Origin: Prauserella aidingensis
GTDB lineage: Bacteria; Actinomycetota; Actinomycetes; Mycobacteriales; Pseudonocardiaceae
Reading direction: 5' to 3'
DNA length: 64,000 bases
NCBI RefSeq assembly: GCF_024171865.1
Contig: NZ_JAMTCN010000012.1
Coordinates: 62,001 to 126,000, forward strand
A program made the position numbers and the translations under genes. Of this stretch, positions 55,844-64,000 are shown one piece after another (within the stretch, counting starts at the first letter, position 1; the number at the start of each line of letters is the position of its first letter). The notes under the pieces are model-generated. The model had not been told where the DNA came from and did no database searches. It saw nothing but the letters and a program-made list of their open reading frames with translations.

Positions 55844-56914
55844 TCAGGCCTGCGATTCGGCCATGCGTTCCTCGCGGTCGGCGGCCTGCAGGGCGTCGAG
55901 CACCGCGTCGAGTTCGCCGTCGAGAACCTGGTCGAGGTTGTAGGCCTTGAAGTTGATGCGGTGGTCCGAGATGCGGTTCTCGGGGAAGTTGTAGGTGCGC
56001 ACCCGCTCGGACCGGTCGACGGTGCGGACCTGCGAGCGGCGCGTGTCGGCGGCCTTCGCCGCGGCCTCCTCCTCGGCCATCGCCTGCAGCCGTGCCTGCA
56101 GCACCTGGATCGCCCGCGCCCGGTTCTGGATCTGCGACTTCTCGTTCTGGCAGGACACGACGACGCCGGTCGGCAGGTGCGTCACGCGGATCGCGGAATC
56201 GGTCGTGTTGACGCTCTGCCCACCGGGACCGGACGAGCGGAACGTGTCGATACGCAGGTCGTTCTGGTCGATCTCGACCTCGACCTCTTCGGGTTCGGGG
56301 TAGATCAGCACACCCGCGGCCGAGGTGTGGATACGGCCCTGTGACTCGGTCGCGGGCACCCGCTGCACGCGGTGCACGCCGCCTTCGAACTTCAGCCGCG
56401 CCCACACGCCGTCGGCGGTCGGCTCCTTGGTCTTGAACGACACGGTGACGTCCTTGTACCCGCCCAGGTCGGACTCGGTGGAGCCGAGCACCTCGGCCTT
56501 CCAGCCGTAGCGTTCGGCGTAGCGCAGGTACATGCGCAGCAGGTCGCCGGCGAACAGTGCCGATTCCTCGCCGCCCTCGCCGGACTTGATCTCCATGACG
56601 ACGTCGGCGCCGTCGTGCGGGTCACGCGGCAACAGCAGCTCGGTCAGCTTCGCCTCGAGCGTGGGGATGCGCTGCTCGAGCTGCTCGGCCTCCTCGGCGA
56701 ACGCCGGGTCGTCCGAGGCGAGTTCCTTCGCTGCGGCCAGGTCCGACTTCGCGCTCTCGAGTTCACCGACCGTCTTGACGACCGGCGCGAGCTCGGCGTA
56801 CCGGCGGCCCAGTTTCCGTGCTCGCGCCTGGTCGGCGTGCACGGCCGGGTCGCCGAGAGCTTCTTCGAGCTCGGCGTACTCGTCGAGCAGCCCCTTCAGG
56901 GACGCTGATTCCAC
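55844..56914 (-). CDS. prfA: Peptide chain release factor 1
   Basis: A 356-residue class I release factor reading UAG and UAA stop codons. The codon-reading motif is PAT in [17 protein letters not shown], and the hydrolysis motif is GGQ in [18 protein letters not shown]. The Gln is the target of PrmC encoded nearby. The start is a GTG at 56914 with GAAGGAG before it; the family start is [20 protein letters not shown]. It follows rpmE as in Mycobacterium. Confidence 0.96.
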   Translation of the reverse strand: MESASLKGLLDEYAELEEALGDPAVHADQARARKLGRRYAELAPVVKTVGELESAKSDLAAAKELASDDPAFAEEAEQLEQRIPTLEAKLTELLLPRDPHDGADVVMEIKSGEGGEESALFAGDLLRMYLRYAERYGWKAEVLGSTESDLGGYKDVTVSFKTKEPTADGVWARLKFEGGVHRVQRVPATESQGRIHTSAAGVLIYPEPEEVEVEIDQNDLRIDTFRSSGPGGQSVNTTDSAIRVTHLPTGVVVSCQNEKSQIQNRARAIQVLQARLQAMAEEEAAAKAADTRRSQVRTVDRSERVRTYNFPENRISDHRINFKAYNLDQVLDGELDAVLDALQAADREERMAESQA

Positions 56915-57029
56915 TGCACTGCTCCTTCGTCGATCACCTCGCCGGACGAACGGCCCCGCCGCAGGTCGGCGGCTCGCGGGCTCACCGGGGCGCGGGGTCG
57001 GCGGACGGCCGGACCCCGGAAACACGAAA

Positions 57030-57068
57030 CGGCGCCCGTACCCGCCGTTCGAGCAGGTACGGGCGCCG
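57030..57068. terminator. Terminator after rpmE
   Basis: A 13-base stem (CGGCGCCCGTACC and complement) with a 13-base loop, nine bases after the rpmE stop codon, so rpmE and prfA are probably separate units. Confidence 0.8.
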
Positions 57069-57077
57069 TCGGTGAAG

Positions 57078-57305
57078 CTACTTGGCGTCGGCCTTCTTGC
57101 CCCGCCTGCCGTAGCGTGCCTCGAAGCGGGCGACGCGGCCACCGGTGTCCAGAATCTTCTGCTTGCCGGTGTAGAACGGGTGGCACGCCGAGCAGATCTC
57201 GACGTAGATGTGGCCGGACTCACGCGTGCTGCGCGTGGTGAAGGTGTTGCCGCAGCCGCAGACGACCTCGGTCACGACGTAATCGGGGTGAATACCGCTC
57301 TTCAT
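57078..57305 (-). CDS. rpmE: 50S ribosomal protein L31 (zinc-binding form)
   Basis: A 75-residue ribosomal protein. The zinc ligands are present: CGCGNTF and [13 protein letters not shown], the C+ form expressed when zinc is plentiful; the zinc-free paralogue is not in the window. Start ATG at 57305 ([19 protein letters not shown]). In Mycobacterium it lies directly after rho; here a gluconate-type cluster and a FadR-type regulator have been placed between them. Confidence 0.97.
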   Translation of the reverse strand: MKSGIHPDYVVTEVVCGCGNTFTTRSTRESGHIYVEICSACHPFYTGKQKILDTGGRVARFEARYGRRGKKADAK

Positions 57306-57450
57306 GGTGTCCTCTCTTCGTGGCCCCGGGTCCTGGCCCGCCGGTGCGGGAAAGGTGAACCGGAACCGGACGTCAGCGGGTCGATTCTGCCAGACGGCCC
57401 GTCACCACCTGCAACGCGGTCCGAGCCGCCCGCATTCCCACCACGGCGAC

Positions 57451-57501
57451 GCCCCCAAGGGCACCTTGGTCGCATTGAATGCAACCAGGGTGCCCCTGGG
57501 C
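57451..57501. repeat. Dispersed palindrome, copy 2 (imperfect)
   Basis: About 24-base arms with 19 matching positions around loop TTGAA. The left arm begins GCCCCCAAGGGCACCTTGGT, close to copy 1; the right arm has drifted (GGGTGCCCCTGGGCCC). It lies between the gntP stop and the rpmE start. The 254-base gap also holds the direct repeat described next. Confidence 0.85.
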
Positions 57502-57559
57502 CCGCGAACGCTTGCGACACGGCACCCTCGGTGCGGGGCCCGCGAGCGCTTGCGACACG
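57498..57559. repeat. 24-base direct repeat at the end of gntP
   Basis: A 24-base sequence starting GGGCCCGCGA occurs at 57498-57521 and 57536-57559 with one mismatch, directly adjoining palindrome copy 2 on one side and the gntP stop codon on the other. The interval between copies is 38 bases. Confidence 0.8.
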
Positions 57560-58915
57560 TCAGACGAAGAAACTCAGCGTGGTCGCGACGACACAGCCGG
57601 TGACACCGACGATCGTCTTCATCACGGTCCACGACTTCAGCGTGTCGGCGACCGACATGCCGAAGTAGCGGTTCGCCATCCAGAAGCCGGAGTCGTTCAC
57701 GTGGGAGAACGCTGCGGCACCGCTGGCGATCGCGATGCAGGTCAGGGCCACCACCGCGTCGCTGGCACCCATCGTCGTGGCCAGCGGGGCGGTGAGCGTG
57801 GCGCCCGTGATCATCGCGACCGTGCCCGAGCCCTGCGAGATACGGATGATCGACGCGGTCACGAACCCGAACAGCACGAGCGGCATGTTCATGTCGCTCA
57901 TCCAGTCGGCGAGCACGTCACCGATACCGGAGTCGACGAGCAGACCGCCGAACACGCTGCCCGCACCCGTGATGAGGATGATGACGCCCGCCGGGCCGAG
58001 GGCCGACGTCGTCATCTGCTGCAGGTCGTCCCTGCTCGCGCCGCGCCGGATGCCGAAGAAGTACAGCGTGTACAGGCAGGTCAGCAGGAGGGCGATCACG
58101 GGGTGCCCGATGAACGCGAGCGTGGTGCGCACGGCGTTGTTCTCGGCCAGCACGGCTTCGCTGGTCGTGCCGGCGAGGATCAGCACCAACGGAAGCAGGA
58201 GGGCGCCGACGACGGCGCCGAACCGCGGTAGCGTGTCCGGGTCGCGTTCCTCGGCATCGCCACGCGCGGCGTCGAGCTCCGCCGGCACGGGCACGAAGAT
58301 CCGCTTCGAGATCCACCGGCCGAAGACCGGCCCGGCGATCGCCATCGCGGGCAGGCCGCAGATCACGCCGAAGAGGATCACCAGGCCGAGGTCGGCGTTC
58401 ATGACGCCGGCCGTGGCGATCGGCCCCGGGGTCGGCGGGATGAACGTGTGCGTGACGCTCACGCCCGCGCACAGCGGGATGCCGTAGAACAGCAGCGACT
58501 TCCCGGTGCGCTTCGCGATCGTGTACAGCATCGGCACGAGGATCACGATCGCGACGTCGATGAACACGGCGATCGACACCAGGAAGCCCGCGAACCCGAG
58601 GCCCCAGGCGACGTGTTTCTCGGAGAACCGGTCGATCAGCGTGGAGGCGAGCCGTTCGGCGGCGCCTGCCCGTTGGAGCACGTGCCCGAACACGGCGCCC
58701 AGGCCGACGACGAGCGCGACCTGGCCGAGTCCGCCGCCCATCTCCTCGACGATGAGCTCGACGAGGTCACCGGGGCTGGTCCCGGTGGCGAGACCGAACC
58801 CGATGCTCGCGATCAGCAGTGCGATGAACGCCTGCAGTCGGACCCAGATGACCAGGCCGAGCAGCAGCGCGATGGCGAGGACCGCTGCGATGAGGGTCCA
58901 CGTCGTGGATGTCAT
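57560..58915 (-). CDS. GntP-family gluconate:H+ symporter
   Basis: A 451-residue transporter with about 12 helices. It shows the GntP pattern LLGLVIWVRLQAFIALLIAS, GPGPIATAGVMNADLGLVI-like segment (TPGPIATAGVMNADLGLVIL), CAGVSVTHTFIPPTPGP and ASGAAAFSHVNDSGFWMANR. Family members import gluconate or other sugar acids. With an IlvD/Edd dehydratase gene 75 bases upstream on the same strand and a GntR/FadR-type regulator beyond, sugar-acid catabolism is the likely function. Its 5' region is AT-rich. Confidence 0.93.
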   Translation of the reverse strand: MTSTTWTLIAAVLAIALLLGLVIWVRLQAFIALLIASIGFGLATGTSPGDLVELIVEEMGGGLGQVALVVGLGAVFGHVLQRAGAAERLASTLIDRFSEKHVAWGLGFAGFLVSIAVFIDVAIVILVPMLYTIAKRTGKSLLFYGIPLCAGVSVTHTFIPPTPGPIATAGVMNADLGLVILFGVICGLPAMAIAGPVFGRWISKRIFVPVPAELDAARGDAEERDPDTLPRFGAVVGALLLPLVLILAGTTSEAVLAENNAVRTTLAFIGHPVIALLLTCLYTLYFFGIRRGASRDDLQQMTTSALGPAGVIILITGAGSVFGGLLVDSGIGDVLADWMSDMNMPLVLFGFVTASIIRISQGSGTVAMITGATLTAPLATTMGASDAVVALTCIAIASGAAAFSHVNDSGFWMANRYFGMSVADTLKSWTVMKTIVGVTGCVVATTLSFFV

Positions 58916-58990
58916 GACATCACCATTGATTGTCTAAAAGGGACGGGTGGGTGGGGAGAATGCCTGCCGTGGAAACGGGTCCGGCCGCGC

Positions 58991-60742
58991 TCAGCGAGCG
59001 CGCGGCACCGACGCCCGCTTCCGCTCGGCCTGCAGGAACCGGAAATCGGCGCCGTCCTCGGCCTGGGTGACCTGGTCGACGAACAGTTTCCGGTAGCCGC
59101 GCGCCGGGGTCTCCGGCGGTGTCACGGGCTGCTGCTCACGGCGGGTGGCGAGCTCGGCGTCGGAGACCTCGAGCGAGAGCACGCGGTCGGCCACGCTGAG
59201 CCGCACGGTGTCGCCGTCGCGCACGTACGCGAGCGGGCCGCCGACCGCCGATTCCGGGGACACGTGCAGGACGATCGTGCCCCGCGCGGTGCCCGACATG
59301 CGTCCGTCGGAGATGCGGACCATGTCCTTGACGCCCTGCCGGGCGAGCTTCTTCGGGATGGGGATGTAGCCGGCCTCGGGCATCCCGGGGGCACCGAGCG
59401 GGCCGATGTTCTTGAGCACGAGCACGTCGTCGGCGCGCACGTCGAGGTTCTCGTCGTCGATACGCGCGGCCATGTCGGCGGAGTTCTCGAACACGACGGC
59501 GCGGCCGGTGTGCTCGAGCAGGTCCGGGGTGGCGGCCGCCTGCTTGACGATCGCGCCTGCCGGGGCGAGGTTGCCGCGCAGCACGGCGATGCTGCCGGCC
59601 GGGTAGATCGGGTCCTCGCGTGGCCGGACGACCTCCTGGGTGAACGACGTGTCGCGGTCGGCGAGCTCCTCCCCGAGGGTGCGGCCCGTGATGGTGAGCG
59701 CATCCAGGTCGACGAGGTCACGCAGCCGCTCGAGCAGCATCGGGATGCCGCCGGCCCGGTGCAGGTCCTCCATGTAGTGCGACCCGGCGGGTTTGAGGTT
59801 GACCAGCACGGGTGTCTCACGGCTGAGCTGGTCGAACGTCTCGAGGTCGAGGTCGAATCCGAGCCGTCCGGCGACGGCGGCGAGGTGGACGATGCCGTTG
59901 GTCGACCCGCCGAGGGCCAGCAGCACGCGCAGGGCGTTCTCGAACGACGACTCGGTGAGGATCTTGTCGACCGTCAGCCGTTCACGGGCGATGCCGACGG
60001 CACGCGTGCCCGTCTGTTCGGCGATGCGCATGCGATCGGCGGTGACGGCGGGCGGCGTGGCGCTGCCGGGCAGGGCGATGCCCATCGCCTCCGCGATGCC
60101 GGCCATGGTGCTGGCCGTGCCCATCACCGAGCAGGTGCCGACGCTGCCGACCAGGTTCGAGTTGACGTCGGAGATCTCCTGGTCGTCGATCTCGTCGCCG
60201 CGGTACTTGCCCCAGAAGGCGCGGCAGTCGGTGCAGGCGCCGACCCGCTCGCCGCGGTGCCCGCCGGTCAGCATGGAGCCGGTGACGAGCTGGATCGCGG
60301 GGATTCCCGCGGAGGCGGCACCCATCAGCTGCGCGGGGACCGTCTTGTCGCAGCCGCCGATGAGCACGACCGCGTCGAGCGGCAGCGCCTTGATCATCTC
60401 CTCGGTGTCCATGGACATGAGGTTGCGCAGGTACATGCTCGTCGGGTTCGAGAAGCTCTCGTGCAGTGAGATCGTCGGGAAGTCGACGGGCAGCCCGCCC
60501 GCGAGCATCACGCCCCGCTTCACCGCCTCGATGAGCTGCGGCATGTTGCCGTGGCAGGGATTGAAGCCGCTACCGGTGTTGACGATGCCGACGACGGTGC
60601 GGTCCAACGCGTCGTCGGTGTACCCCGCGCCCTTGATGAACGCCTTGCGCAGGAACAGTGAGAACCCGGGATCGCCGTAGTTCGGCAGTCCCCGCGTCAT
60701 GCCCTGCGTGGGGTCTTCCGCGTCGCGCGTGCCGTCAGTCAT
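58991..60742 (-). CDS. IlvD/Edd-family sugar-acid dehydratase
   Basis: A 583-residue Fe-S dehydratase. Cluster Cys candidates are in SGFNPCHGNMPQLIEAV, GGCDKTVPAQLMGAAS and GTCSVMGTASTMAGIAEAMG; the substrate loop is PGSATPPAVTADRM. The C-terminal ending ARGYRKLFVDQVTQAEDGAD matches pentonate/hexonate dehydratases of the L-arabinonate/D-xylonate type more than true IlvD, so it probably removes water from an aldonic acid. It is followed by gntP. The ATG at 60742 is chosen over an upstream start at 60787. Confidence 0.88.
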   Translation of the reverse strand: MTDGTRDAEDPTQGMTRGLPNYGDPGFSLFLRKAFIKGAGYTDDALDRTVVGIVNTGSGFNPCHGNMPQLIEAVKRGVMLAGGLPVDFPTISLHESFSNPTSMYLRNLMSMDTEEMIKALPLDAVVLIGGCDKTVPAQLMGAASAGIPAIQLVTGSMLTGGHRGERVGACTDCRAFWGKYRGDEIDDQEISDVNSNLVGSVGTCSVMGTASTMAGIAEAMGIALPGSATPPAVTADRMRIAEQTGTRAVGIARERLTVDKILTESSFENALRVLLALGGSTNGIVHLAAVAGRLGFDLDLETFDQLSRETPVLVNLKPAGSHYMEDLHRAGGIPMLLERLRDLVDLDALTITGRTLGEELADRDTSFTQEVVRPREDPIYPAGSIAVLRGNLAPAGAIVKQAAATPDLLEHTGRAVVFENSADMAARIDDENLDVRADDVLVLKNIGPLGAPGMPEAGYIPIPKKLARQGVKDMVRISDGRMSGTARGTIVLHVSPESAVGGPLAYVRDGDTVRLSVADRVLSLEVSDAELATRREQQPVTPPETPARGYRKLFVDQVTQAEDGADFRFLQAERKRASVPRAR

Positions 60743-60752
60743 TATCGACCTC

Positions 60753-60764
60753 ATTATCAATAAT
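60753..60764. promoter_or_regulatory. AT-rich palindrome upstream of the dehydratase gene (candidate FadR-type site)
   Basis: ATTATCAATAAT, a 12-base palindrome in a strikingly AT-rich stretch (about 60745-60780) between the dehydratase and its divergent GntR-type regulator. A comparable AT-rich word ATTGATTGTCTAAAA lies upstream of gntP near 58925. Operator function is inference. Confidence 0.35.
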
Positions 60765-60868
60765 TTGTTCAATGAAAACGGCGACATCTAACCACGGTCC
60801 TGGAGCGGACGCAACAGCCGTGGGAAACTGACCTGCCCGCACCGGTACGTGATGGAGGTAGAGCCGCG

Positions 60869-61495
60869 TTGTCCCTGCTCGATGAACTCGAGGAGCAGAT
60901 CGTCCTCGGACTGCGCTACCCGAGGGAGCGGCTCGTGGAGGACGAGCTGATGCGTGCCTTCTCCGCGAAGCGCCATGTCGTGCGCAGCGCGCTGCAGGAA
61001 CTCGAGAACCGGGGACTCGTCGAGCGGAAACCGAACGTGGGCGCGTTCGTCAAGGCGTACACGGCGCAGGAGGTGCGCGACCTCTACGCGGTGCGTGAGC
61101 TACTGGAGGTCCACTGCGCGCGGCTGATCCCCGTGCCGGTGCCGGCGGAGCGGCTCGACGAGCTCGTCGCCGTCCAGCGCCGTCACGACGAGGGGATCGA
61201 CGCCGGGGAGCTGCGTGAGGTGACGAAGGCCAACATGGAGTTCCACCGGACACTGTTCGGCCTGTCCGACAACACGGTGTTGGTGGACGCGATCCGCAGG
61301 CACGCGCAGATGGCGCACGCGATCAGGTCGGTCACCGTGACGTCCCCCGAACATCTCGAACGGAGCAGGCGCGAACACTGGGCGATGATCGACGCGCTGC
61401 GCAGCGGCGACACCGACACGCTGGCCGAGACGTGCCGCGAGCACCTGCTCCCCTCCCGTGACGCCTACCTCAGCCGCCTCCCCGCCGCCGACTGA
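60869..61495 (+). CDS. GntR-family regulator, FadR subfamily
   Basis: A 208-residue regulator. The winged helix includes QIVLGLRYPRERLVEDELMR, AFSAKRHVVRSALQELENRG and LVERKPNVGAFVKAY; the FCD domain has the metal ligands Asp-x3-His-type (TKANMEFHRTLFGLSDNTVL), HAQMAHAIRSVT and REHWAMIDALRSGD. Such proteins sense sugar acids or similar and repress adjacent genes. It diverges from the dehydratase-gntP unit. The start is a TTG at 60869 with GGAGGTAG before it. Confidence 0.9.
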   Translation: MSLLDELEEQIVLGLRYPRERLVEDELMRAFSAKRHVVRSALQELENRGLVERKPNVGAFVKAYTAQEVRDLYAVRELLEVHCARLIPVPVPAERLDELVAVQRRHDEGIDAGELREVTKANMEFHRTLFGLSDNTVLVDAIRRHAQMAHAIRSVTVTSPEHLERSRREHWAMIDALRSGDTDTLAETCREHLLPSRDAYLSRLPAAD

Positions 61496-61508
61496 CGGGT
61501 CCACCGAC

Positions 61509-61562
61509 GCCCCCCCAGGGCACCTTGGTCGCATTGAACGCAACGAGAGTGCCCTTGGGCGC
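61509..61562. repeat. Dispersed palindrome, copy 3
   Basis: An inverted repeat related to copies 1 and 2: left arm ending GGGCACCTTGGTCGCA, loop TTGAA, right arm containing GAGAGTGCCCTTGGGCGC. It lies between the converging gntR-type and rho genes. Confidence 0.85.
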
Positions 61563-61605
61563 ATGAACGCCGCCGCGCGCTCCGGGGTGTTCCGACCGCG
61601 GACAG

Positions 61606-61650
61606 AGCGAACGGCCCCTCGCCACACCGGGTGGCGAGGGGCCGTTCGCT
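61606..61650. terminator. Strong terminator after rho
   Basis: A perfect 20-base stem (AGCGAACGGCCCCTCGCCAC and complement) with loop ACCGG, 20 bases after the rho stop codon. Confidence 0.95.
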
Positions 61651-61670
61651 GCGGGAGCCGCGGGCGCGGG

Positions 61671-63692
61671 TTACTGCTGTTCCTCCGTGCCCGGGGTGCT
61701 CTTCGAGATCTGCATCAGGAACTCGATGTTCGTCTTGCTCTTCTTCAACCGGTCGATGAGCAGGTCGATCGCCTGCTGCGAGTCGAGCGCGTGCAGCACC
61801 CGGTGCAGCTTGTGCGTGACGGCCAGCTCGTCCGGCGAGAGCAGCAGCTCCTCCTTGCGGGTGCCGGACGGGTTGACGTCGACCGCCGGGAACACACGGC
61901 GCTCGGCGATCTTCCGGTCGAGTTTGAGCTCGGCGTTGCCGGTGCCCTTGAACTCCTCGAAGATGACCGTGTCACCGGTGGAGCCCGTCTCCACCATCGC
62001 CGTGGCGAAGATGGTCAGCGAGCCGCCGTCCTCGATGTTGCGCGCCGCGCCGAGGAACCGCTTCGGCGGGAACAGCGCCGTCGAGTCGACACCGCCGGAG
62101 AGGATCCGACCGGACGCCGGGGCCGCGAGATTGTAGGCACGGCCGAGGCGGGTGATCGAGTCGAGCAGCACGACCACGTCGTGGCCCATCTCGACGAGGC
62201 GCTTGGCCCGCTCGATGGACAGCTCGGCGACCGTCGTGTGGTCCGACGGCGGACGGTCGAACGTCGAGGCGATGACCTCGCCGTTCACCGACCGCTGCAT
62301 GTCGGTGACCTCTTCGGGGCGCTCGTCCACGAGCACGACCATGAGGTGACACTCGGGGTTGTTCGTCGTGATGGCGTTCGCGACGTCCTGCATGATCGTC
62401 GTCTTACCGGCCTTCGGCGGCGAGACGATCAGGGCGCGCTGGCCCTTGCCGACCGGCATCACCAGGTCGATGACACGCGTCGTCAGCTTGTTCGGCTGCG
62501 TTTCGAGCCGCAGCCGCTCGTTCGGGTACAGCGGCGTCAGCTTGGTGAACTCGGGGCGCTTCTTGGCGACCTCGGATTCGAGTCCGTTGACCGAGTCGAC
62601 GCGCACCAGCGGGTTGAACTTCTGCCGCTGCTGCTCACCTTCGCGCGGCTGACGCACGGCACCGGTGATCGCGTCGCCGCGGCGCAGGCCGTGCTTGCGC
62701 ACCAGCGACAGCGACACGTACACGTCGTTCGGCCCCGGCAGGTAGCCGGAGGTGCGCACGAACGCGTAGTTGTCGAGCACGTCGAGGATGCCGGCGACGG
62801 GCAGCAGGACGTCGTCCTCGCGGACCTCCGTCTCGCCCTCGCCGCGGCCGCCACGACGGCGACGGTCGCGGTACCGGCGGCCACGGCGGCCGCCGCGCTC
62901 GTCGTCGTCCCGGCTGTCGTCGCCGCGGCTGTTGTCACCCCGGTTGTCGCCGCGGTTGCCGTCACCACGGTTACCGCGGTTGTCGCTCTTGTTGTCGCCG
63001 CGCCCCCCGGACTTGCGCTGGTCGCCGGACTCGTCGTCGGACTTGTCCTGGCCGCCGTCACGGGAGTTGTCGCCACGCGAGTTGTCGCCACGGCCGTCGG
63101 CGTTGCGGCCGGAACCGCCACGGCGACGGCGACGTCCGCCGCCCTCGCCCTGCTGACCGGAGTCGCCGTCACCGTCGGCCTTCTGCTTCGAGCCGCCCTT
63201 CTCGGGCTTGTCGCTCTTGTCGGCCTGCTCGGTCTTGGCGGCCTGCTCGGCCTTCGCGGGCTGGTCGGCCTTGGCGGTCTTCGCCTGCTTGTCGGCGGGT
63301 TTCTCCGCGGCCTTGTCGCCGGACTTGTCGGCGTCGCCTTCGGGCGCGGTCTGGACCTTCTGCTCCGGGGCGCCCGCCTTGCCGTTGGTGTCGCCGAGCG
63401 GCAGCGTCGCCTCGGTGGCTTCGTTGTCGTCCGACGACTCCGAGCCACGGGGCTTCTTGTTCTTGCCCTGGCGTTCACGAATGGCGGCGATCAGGTCCCC
63501 CTTGCGCATGCCCGTGGTGTCACCGATACCGAGTTCGGTGGCGAGGGCACGAAGATCGGCGATGACCATGCCGGAAAGCCCGCCGGGACGCCGCTTCGGC
63601 GTCGACGCCGCGCCGCCCGTCTGCGACTCCCCGTCACCCGGCGCTGCTGCCTGGGCACTCGCGTCGCCGCTCAAAAGATCGGTGTTGCTCAC
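61671..63692 (-). CDS. rho: Transcription termination factor Rho with large disordered insert
   Basis: A 673-residue Rho. The N-terminal Rho-N helices are IADLRALATELGIGDTTGMR; then a long low-complexity insert (about residues 75-290) rich in Lys, Glu, Ala, and later Arg-Gly-Asp-Asn repeats; the RNA-binding cold-shock domain (YAFVRTSGYLPGPNDVYVSL); and the ATPase core with Walker A PPKAGKTTIMQ, Walker B VVVLLDSITRLGRAYN and the R-loop. E. coli Rho lacks the insert; actinobacterial Rho has one, which in relatives extends RNA binding. The start is a GTG at 63692 with AGGAAGGA upstream. Confidence 0.95.
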   Translation of the reverse strand: MSNTDLLSGDASAQAAAPGDGESQTGGAASTPKRRPGGLSGMVIADLRALATELGIGDTTGMRKGDLIAAIRERQGKNKKPRGSESSDDNEATEATLPLGDTNGKAGAPEQKVQTAPEGDADKSGDKAAEKPADKQAKTAKADQPAKAEQAAKTEQADKSDKPEKGGSKQKADGDGDSGQQGEGGGRRRRRGGSGRNADGRGDNSRGDNSRDGGQDKSDDESGDQRKSGGRGDNKSDNRGNRGDGNRGDNRGDNSRGDDSRDDDERGGRRGRRYRDRRRRGGRGEGETEVREDDVLLPVAGILDVLDNYAFVRTSGYLPGPNDVYVSLSLVRKHGLRRGDAITGAVRQPREGEQQRQKFNPLVRVDSVNGLESEVAKKRPEFTKLTPLYPNERLRLETQPNKLTTRVIDLVMPVGKGQRALIVSPPKAGKTTIMQDVANAITTNNPECHLMVVLVDERPEEVTDMQRSVNGEVIASTFDRPPSDHTTVAELSIERAKRLVEMGHDVVVLLDSITRLGRAYNLAAPASGRILSGGVDSTALFPPKRFLGAARNIEDGGSLTIFATAMVETGSTGDTVIFEEFKGTGNAELKLDRKIAERRVFPAVDVNPSGTRKEELLLSPDELAVTHKLHRVLHALDSQQAIDLLIDRLKKSKTNIEFLMQISKSTPGTEEQQ

Positions 63693-64000
63693 ACATGTCC
63701 TTCCTGACCGGTCCACTCCTTGTCGTTGGACCAGCGGACCGCCGCCCGCGTCCGAATTGCGAGACGGCGTTTCGGCTCCCTGCGAGCGGCCTGCGCTGAG
63801 ACGTGGGAGTCGCAGCGGCGCGGGCCGCCTGCAAGAGATGGGGTCGACCACCGCGAGACCGGTTACCCCCGTCGAGAAAACGGAAGATGCGACCGGGAGG
63901 AGTTCCCGTGACCATCGCCGGGTGCGGAATGAGCACGGTGACCGAACGCCCCCGAGCGTAGACCGCCCATCGTGCGGGTGCAACAACCACCCCACCCAGT
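63693..64000. other. Region upstream of rho without a recognised gene
   Basis: This 308-base stretch should hold the rho promoter and leader. A short dyad GGTCCA/TGGACC surrounds bases 63710-63730. I see no convincing gene, promoter box or riboswitch. A frame on the minus strand is Arg-rich and without family resemblance. In Mycobacterium the gene before rho is thrB, which would lie outside the window. Confidence 0.6.

Noticed and set aside
63634-63990. Minus-strand frame upstream of rho as a gene
   Set aside because: Arg/Gly-rich, overlaps the rho start and has no ribosome site or family resemblance.

Overview
The window is high-GC actinobacterial chromosome. Two things point to the family Pseudonocardiaceae (Saccharomonospora/Amycolatopsis-like): the gene order around rho, rpmE, prfA, prmC, sua5, wecA, atpI, atpBEFHAGDC, a DUF2550 gene, a cobalamin adenosyltransferase, murA and nucS, which matches the order known from Mycobacterium, and two families of intergenic repeats. 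The family assignment is inference; the actinobacterial assignment is firm. No rRNA, tRNA, prophage, transposase or CRISPR array was found.

Bases 1-9600 hold small self-contained modules: a partial HxlR regulator, a zinc alcohol dehydrogenase, an RraA-like protein, an acyl-CoA desaturase with its ferredoxin reductase under a divergent FabR/DesT-like TetR repressor (with a clear operator), a csoR-copZ-copA copper operon, and an hsp20 gene behind a HAIR-type HspR box. Bases 9600-18400 carry a 5'-truncated MocR regulator, a ClpC-like unfoldase, an AraC/PPOX divergent pair flanked by two 21-bp tandem arrays in opposite orientation, lpdA and a deazaflavin-dependent oxidoreductase.

Bases 18400-27000 form a catabolic locus. 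A leftward unit encodes an ABC importer of the NMT1/SsuA type, a Gfo/Idh/MocA dehydrogenase and a threonine-dehydratase-like enzyme. A rightward LacI gene is followed by a DUF993 protein and a sugar-phosphate isomerase/epimerase. Both units carry the same double LacI operator with a 13-bp offset, so the genes are probably one regulon for an unidentified substrate.

Bases 27000-42250 hold soxR, a phosphodiesterase, the PTS-dependent dihydroxyacetone kinase dhaKLM, a sodium:solute symporter with a small membrane partner, nucS, a scattered ectoine/hydroxyectoine importer (ehuCD, ehuB, ehuA), a Nudix hydrolase, an enoyl-CoA hydratase, a LysE exporter, murA (with the Asp form of the active site, expected to resist fosfomycin) and the ATP:cob(I)alamin adenosyltransferase.

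Bases 42250-64000 are the conserved housekeeping block, read leftward: rho, rpmE, prfA, prmC, sua5, wecA, atpI and the F1Fo ATP synthase. It is interrupted by two accessory inserts: a GntP permease, IlvD/Edd dehydratase and FadR-type regulator between rho and rpmE, and a MerR/hydrolase/LLM-oxidoreductase group between prfA and prmC. A strong hairpin sits between atpD and atpC.

The least explained signals are the 21-bp tandem arrays (three loci), a dispersed palindrome of about 52 bp (three loci), and the substrate of the LacI/DUF993 locus.
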